Assembly (NCBI GenBank): GCA_964588305.1
Contig: CAZPOP010000012.1
Location: 1 to 64,000, forward strand
Reading direction: 5' to 3'
Source of the DNA: SM1-73 sp964588305
GTDB lineage: Bacteria; Zixibacteria; MSB-5A5; SM1-73
DNA: 64,000 bases
This document shows positions 60,636-64,000 of this stretch, piece by piece. The number at the start of each line of letters is the position of its first letter. Within the stretch, counting starts at the first letter, position 1. The translations under genes and the position numbers were made by a program. The notes beneath the pieces were generated by a model. The model saw only the letters and a list, made by a program, of their open reading frames with translations, was not told the origin of the DNA and made no database searches.

Positions 60636-61376
60636 TTACTTGTTTTGTTGTTGCAGAAAATATCTGCAATTGTCCGCTGAATTAGGATCACTACTCCAGC
60701 AGAAACCCATTGTGGTGAGAACTTCATTAGTAACATATTTGCTCCAAGTCATAATGCAGGGATAATTTGGGTAATGATATTGTGGATACTCATGTGGATG
60801 GGTTAATCCAGCTCTTTGATGCCCTAATTCGTGAATCGTCGTTGCCGTCACCAATCTGTGCTTCGTCCATTGGCCTCCGTAGTATTCCTCTGGAATATCA
60901 CCAACAAAAGTGAACGACCACTTAGGAATAGGTGGGACGTTTGGAGCGCTCGACTTTGTACCACCCCATATTCTTTCATACGGTGGGAGACCAGCATTTA
61001 CATCAAGCCCATCCACCGAAACTAAATAATATACTAAGCCAGAAGTCTTATGTGCATAGAAGAACGTGTCCAGTCGTGCGAACCTAAGTAAACCATCTGG
61101 CGTAAAAAAGTAGGGGTCATCTGGTAGAAAGGGCGGTTCTCCTTCAATGGTGAAAATGGTGATCTCGGTTCCTGCATCGTCGAAAGCGCCCTCTACGTTC
61201 CCGTATAGGTTCTCATAATCATCTAACCTGTAACCTTCCTGATAATCGTATTCCACCTTCATTTGCCAGGGTCCGCAAACTGCACTATCCTTTTTCTTCA
61301 TGCTGCAATTCACCAATAGCGTAATACACAAAATCATCCCAATAGTAAATACGATCTTAAGAATTTTTTCTTTCAT
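60636..61376 (-). CDS. Zincin-like lipoprotein (HELGH)
   Basis: Predicted lipoprotein of 246 residues; LLVNC (Cys24) is the lipobox. Residues 182-193 are HELGHQRAGLTH, which fits a metzincin zinc site (HExxH...GxxH) except that the glycine and third histidine are one residue later than in the usual HExxHxxGxxH. Met209 in YPCIMTW gives the Met-turn expected of metzincins. The mature N-terminus is beta-rich. It may be a secreted protease acting with its operon neighbours. It starts 22 bp from the exported protein gene and shares its direction. Confidence 0.7.
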   Translation of the reverse strand: MKEKILKIVFTIGMILCITLLVNCSMKKKDSAVCGPWQMKVEYDYQEGYRLDDYENLYGNVEGAFDDAGTEITIFTIEGEPPFLPDDPYFFTPDGLLRFARLDTFFYAHKTSGLVYYLVSVDGLDVNAGLPPYERIWGGTKSSAPNVPPIPKWSFTFVGDIPEEYYGGQWTKHRLVTATTIHELGHQRAGLTHPHEYPQYHYPNYPCIMTWSKYVTNEVLTTMGFCWSSDPNSADNCRYFLQQQNK

Positions 61377-61450
61377 CGTCCCTCCCTGTATTAAATACTG
61401 TTCGAACGGGTTTGTTTAGAGCATAAATCCCGTAAAGAATCTGCTTTTAT

Positions 61451-62023
61451 TCAAAAAGTGAAACCAGCAAGCCCCATGGAGACAATCACCATGCTACCAT
61501 CCTCGGATTCTTCTGCTTTCTCCCATTTCAAATTGTCCCAATTGTAGGATGCCTCCATTAACAGGCCCAGATGGTCGGCGATCATTATGCTTGCCCCACT
61601 ACCAAATTTGAACCTGGTGCCTGAGATTGTACGGTCATGAGTCCCGTAGTCGATAGTGTTTCTAACATAGTAAAATCCTAATGTTAAGTATGGATAAGCT
61701 TTACTATCTTTTCCCCCAAAGAAAAAGATCGCCTTTGGTCCTAAGCCCAGCGTGGAGAGTCCTGTGTTTCCTTGTTTGTTATGTAGCACCAAAAGGTCGC
61801 CACCAATACCGAAGTTACGCACTATACAATGAGCCAGACTGGGCATGACGAGAAGGGTAGTAGATGAGTTGCCTTCCTCATCTTCATACAGATCGCCTGA
61901 GGCATTGATGAAGCCAGCCGTGATGCCAAACATGTTGCTTCCTTTGTCAACAGCATAATCTCCCCCAAAACTGAGAGAATAAAACAAGCTAAAGAACAGC
62001 ACAAAAAAGAGAATCTTTTTCAT
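61451..62023 (-). CDS. Outer-membrane beta-barrel protein
   Basis: The ATG at 62021-62023 follows GGAGAGGTAAAG and opens a signal peptide (ILFFVLFFSLFYSLSFGG). The 190 residues contain alternating aromatic and polar strands (FGITAGFINASGDLYEDEEG; AYPYLTLGFYYVRNTIDYG; LLMEASYNWDNLKWEK) and end with a final strand VIVSMGLAGFTF with terminal phenylalanine, as in small Omp-type barrels. It is most like Opa/OmpX-size porin-like proteins. Its place at the head of the secreted cassette suggests a surface role; function unknown. Confidence 0.75.
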   Translation of the reverse strand: MKKILFFVLFFSLFYSLSFGGDYAVDKGSNMFGITAGFINASGDLYEDEEGNSSTTLLVMPSLAHCIVRNFGIGGDLLVLHNKQGNTGLSTLGLGPKAIFFFGGKDSKAYPYLTLGFYYVRNTIDYGTHDRTISGTRFKFGSGASIMIADHLGLLMEASYNWDNLKWEKAEESEDGSMVIVSMGLAGFTF

Positions 62024-62857
62024 CTTTACCTCTCCTTTTGCCAAATAGAGTTTTGACATTTTTCTTCTTTCCAGGCAAAAACATGAATTTTTATTTTATC
62101 CTCCCCTCTTTGGGGTTGTGTCATACTGTCATTCTGACGCGTTAGCCGAAGAATCTCGATTTTCTTGCTTATTGCAATTATTGGATTCTTCGCTTCGTCC
62201 CGCACCAGATGGTGCAGGGCTTCGCTCAGAATGACAACTGTGTGTTTTCAAGGGTTGCGGCACACCCTCTTTCCGAAAAAGGTTATTGTTCATTTCCTAT
62301 GAATCCAGCGCATAAAATCCCCACACAGACACGTCTTCGCCTCTGGAGTGCTGGCACGGGCGGACTTTGGGGGCGGAACTTCTTAATCGAATGATCGTCT
62401 TCACGCAAGAACCGAAGCCAGGCATAGCAAGACCTATCCTCATTCCCGCGTTGCTCCCGAAAGCACGGCGTCCCGCTGCCCTAATTGAATATATACGCTT
62501 TGGGGCAATCTGTCAAGCAGTTTTTCAAAAATATTAGGAGTCAATTAGGCGCCAGTCGCCGGGTTATGCAGCAACGGAATACGAATAATACCCAATAGGG
62601 CTTTGCATCTATATAGTCTGTCCCCTTCTGGGGGGCAGGCAAGGCTGGCGAGCACGAGAGAATATCGTAACCGTAAACGAGAGAAGAGATTCAATGGAAC
62701 AGGACGTTCTGTCAGATCATGTGAGGATTGAAGTAAAGGGTAGGGGATTCTCCCTGTTTAGTGAACTGCTCTGCACGACTGAACCGAGCCAGTATCGATC
62801 TCCCGGAGCACATCAAGCGGGCAGGTCTTTGCTGCCTCGGTTTCGACACATCGCAAG
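62024..62857. other. Intergenic region with family C repeat
   Basis: About 830 bp. The family C repeat (62128-62235) has perfect ten-base arms GTCATTCTGA and TCAGAATGAC and an internal GAAGAATC/GATTCTTC palindrome. I see no gene in the remainder, and the short frames here have no ribosome site or family match. Confidence 0.55.
62128..62235. repeat. Dispersed repeat family C, copy 4
   Basis: Perfect ten-base terminal inverted repeats (62128-62137 and 62226-62235) enclose 88 bp with nested palindromes. It is the only copy whose two ends match exactly, so it may be the least degraded. Confidence 0.65.
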
Positions 62858-63805
62858 TTAGACTGGCTCGAGTTTTTCTGCATAATCTTTTGCGTATACT
62901 CTCTTGAAGGCTTCCACCACCTGGGGGTCGAATTGGGTGCCCGAGCATCTTTCCAATTCGTCCATGGCTTCCCAATGGGGCATGCCCTTGCGGTAGGGTC
63001 GGTCGGTGACCATGGCGTCGAAGCTGTCCGCCACACATATTATTCTCGCTCCTATGGGGACCTTGCTGGTCTTTTTGTCTTCCGACGATTTTCGCTCAAC
63101 GAAAAACTCGTGATGAGCGTCAACTATGGGCATGGCGTCCTTGAGCACTCCCCCGACGGCGGAGAGGAGTTCTACCCCCTTGCGCGGATGAGAAGCTACG
63201 ATCTCTTTTTCTTCTCCGGAGAGGGCGGCTGCCTTTTTGATCAGATCTGAGCTTATGTCGATTTTGCCTATGTCGTGCAGCAGAGCAGCAACTTTTATGT
63301 TCTCCACCTCGCTTCGAGGAAGGTCCATGGCGATGGCGATGCCGGTGGCATAATCTGCCACCCTCAAAGAATGGCTGCGGGTATATCGATCATAGGATTC
63401 AAGATACTTGGCCAGTATCTCCAGCACTCCGATGTAGGCATTCTTCAACTCCGAAATCTTCTTTTCCCTCTGCTCGTATAGTGTGCCCACCACGTAAGCC
63501 GCCAAAATCAAAAAACCACTCCACACCATAAGATCAGTCGCCAGAAGAAGAGAGCTTTTTTCGGTCAGGAAAATGTGTGGATTGTTGATGGCGGAAAACA
63601 CTATCAGCGTTATACAGAAAAGGCTGGCGAGTATGGCCATTCTTCTGCCCATCACATACCCGGCGACCAAAACCGGAAGATAGTAGAAATTCAGGAAAGC
63701 CAACTTCTGCACGACGAGGAAGTTGACTACTATGATCACCAGCGCAATCGCCAAGACCAACGATTCCTCAAAGTGATTCATCACAAATGATTTGAGTTTC
63801 TCCAT
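62858..63805 (-). CDS. Membrane HD-domain phosphohydrolase (HD-GYP-like without GYP)
   Basis: Inner-membrane protein of 315 residues. Five or six helices (about 15-112) resemble the 5TM/MASE-type sensor region. A helix follows, then an HD domain at 125-305 with HDIGKI (His177, Asp178), SHP (His206), HH at 231-232 and RIICVADSFDAM (Asp260). HD-GYP proteins cut cyclic di-GMP, but the segment that normally reads DGxGYP is ERKSSEDKKTS, so the GYP triad is missing. It may hydrolyse another nucleotide or bind it. The ATG follows GGAGGGGC. Confidence 0.88.
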   Translation of the reverse strand: MEKLKSFVMNHFEESLVLAIALVIIVVNFLVVQKLAFLNFYYLPVLVAGYVMGRRMAILASLFCITLIVFSAINNPHIFLTEKSSLLLATDLMVWSGFLILAAYVVGTLYEQREKKISELKNAYIGVLEILAKYLESYDRYTRSHSLRVADYATGIAIAMDLPRSEVENIKVAALLHDIGKIDISSDLIKKAAALSGEEKEIVASHPRKGVELLSAVGGVLKDAMPIVDAHHEFFVERKSSEDKKTSKVPIGARIICVADSFDAMVTDRPYRKGMPHWEAMDELERCSGTQFDPQVVEAFKRVYAKDYAEKLEPV

Positions 63806-64000
63806 ATGCCCCTCCGGTCATAAAGGAATAAATCTTAGGGTTTGTCGGACCTCATATAGTGGTCTGGTTGTTCTCAATGACGAACAGTAGTTTCAGTTTA
63901 TTTTATCGGATGAATTTGGGAGAAATGAACAAGTGTGAAGACAATTTCGGGTGCTTCGGGAATCGGAATTCCCGAAGCGGATCGACATCGGTATTTCCTA

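Noticed and set aside
1..64000. CRISPR arrays, tRNA or rRNA genes
   Set aside because: No regular spacer-repeat pattern of the right length and no tRNA T-arm signature or rRNA motifs were found by eye. The 37-bp repeats at 52.7 kb have no spacers. A tRNA could be missed without a search tool.

Overview
The window reads as chromosomal DNA of a Gram-negative (diderm) bacterium from an uncultivated lineage, probably of the FCB superphylum and possibly Zixibacteria-like. The lineage is an inference. It rests on an Omp85/TamB pair, a secreted NHL-repeat protein ending in a type I dockerin domain, B12-dependent ribonucleotide reductase (NrdJ), flavin-dependent thymidylate synthase (ThyX), and intergenic DNA filled with short palindromic repeats. 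No rRNA, tRNA, CRISPR array or complete insertion sequence was recognised. Most genes lie on the minus strand.

Layout. 1-4 kb: a solute-binding lipoprotein cut by the left edge, pyrE, acpS, a structured plus-strand RNA gene with its own promoter and terminator (2189-2437), and two Roadblock/LC7-like genes. 4.6-11.8 kb: an accessory block with small hypotheticals, a three-gene cassette (one soluble and two membrane proteins), a UDP-sugar dehydrogenase with an internal insertion, and a 924-residue protein with an HEVGH zinc-protease motif. 11.9-18.3 kb: nrdJ, a hypothetical, a scar that looks like a deleted second thyX locus, a PhzF-like isomerase and pyruvate kinase. 18.3-30.5 kb: envelope genes, namely a TrkA-C membrane protein, an Omp85 protein overlapping tamB by four bases, a LapA-like protein, a CorC/HlyC-type CBS protein, an M15 peptidase, an L,D-transpeptidase and corA.

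30.7-36.7 kb: four different MscS-family channels, a DUF389 membrane protein, a free-standing ATP-cone protein on the opposite strand and the remains of mscL. This looks like an osmotic or envelope-stress block. 36.8-50.7 kb: mostly single enzymes (SDR, a FolE2 homologue without its usual cysteines, CBS pair, three methyltransferase-type proteins counting the ICMT-like one, nitroreductase, HAD, Fe-S flavoprotein, Cas4-like nuclease, DUF6506, SnoaL-like, OLD nuclease, holin-like protein, ThyX), separated by four families of dispersed inverted repeats. 51.6-57.1 kb: the main plus-strand run, with a YedF-type DsrE protein, a methyltransferase, an ECF transporter S component preceded by three exact 37-bp tandem repeats with dyads, and two paralogous GAF histidine kinases. 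57.1-64 kb: a secreted cassette (NHL-dockerin protein, exported repeat protein, zincin-like lipoprotein, beta-barrel protein) and a membrane HD-domain protein.

The best candidates for something undescribed are the 2.2-kb RNA with its predicted loop-loop contact, the HEVGH protein, the 37-bp operator-like array and the altered FolE2. Motif calls were made by eye; no database search or folding program was run.
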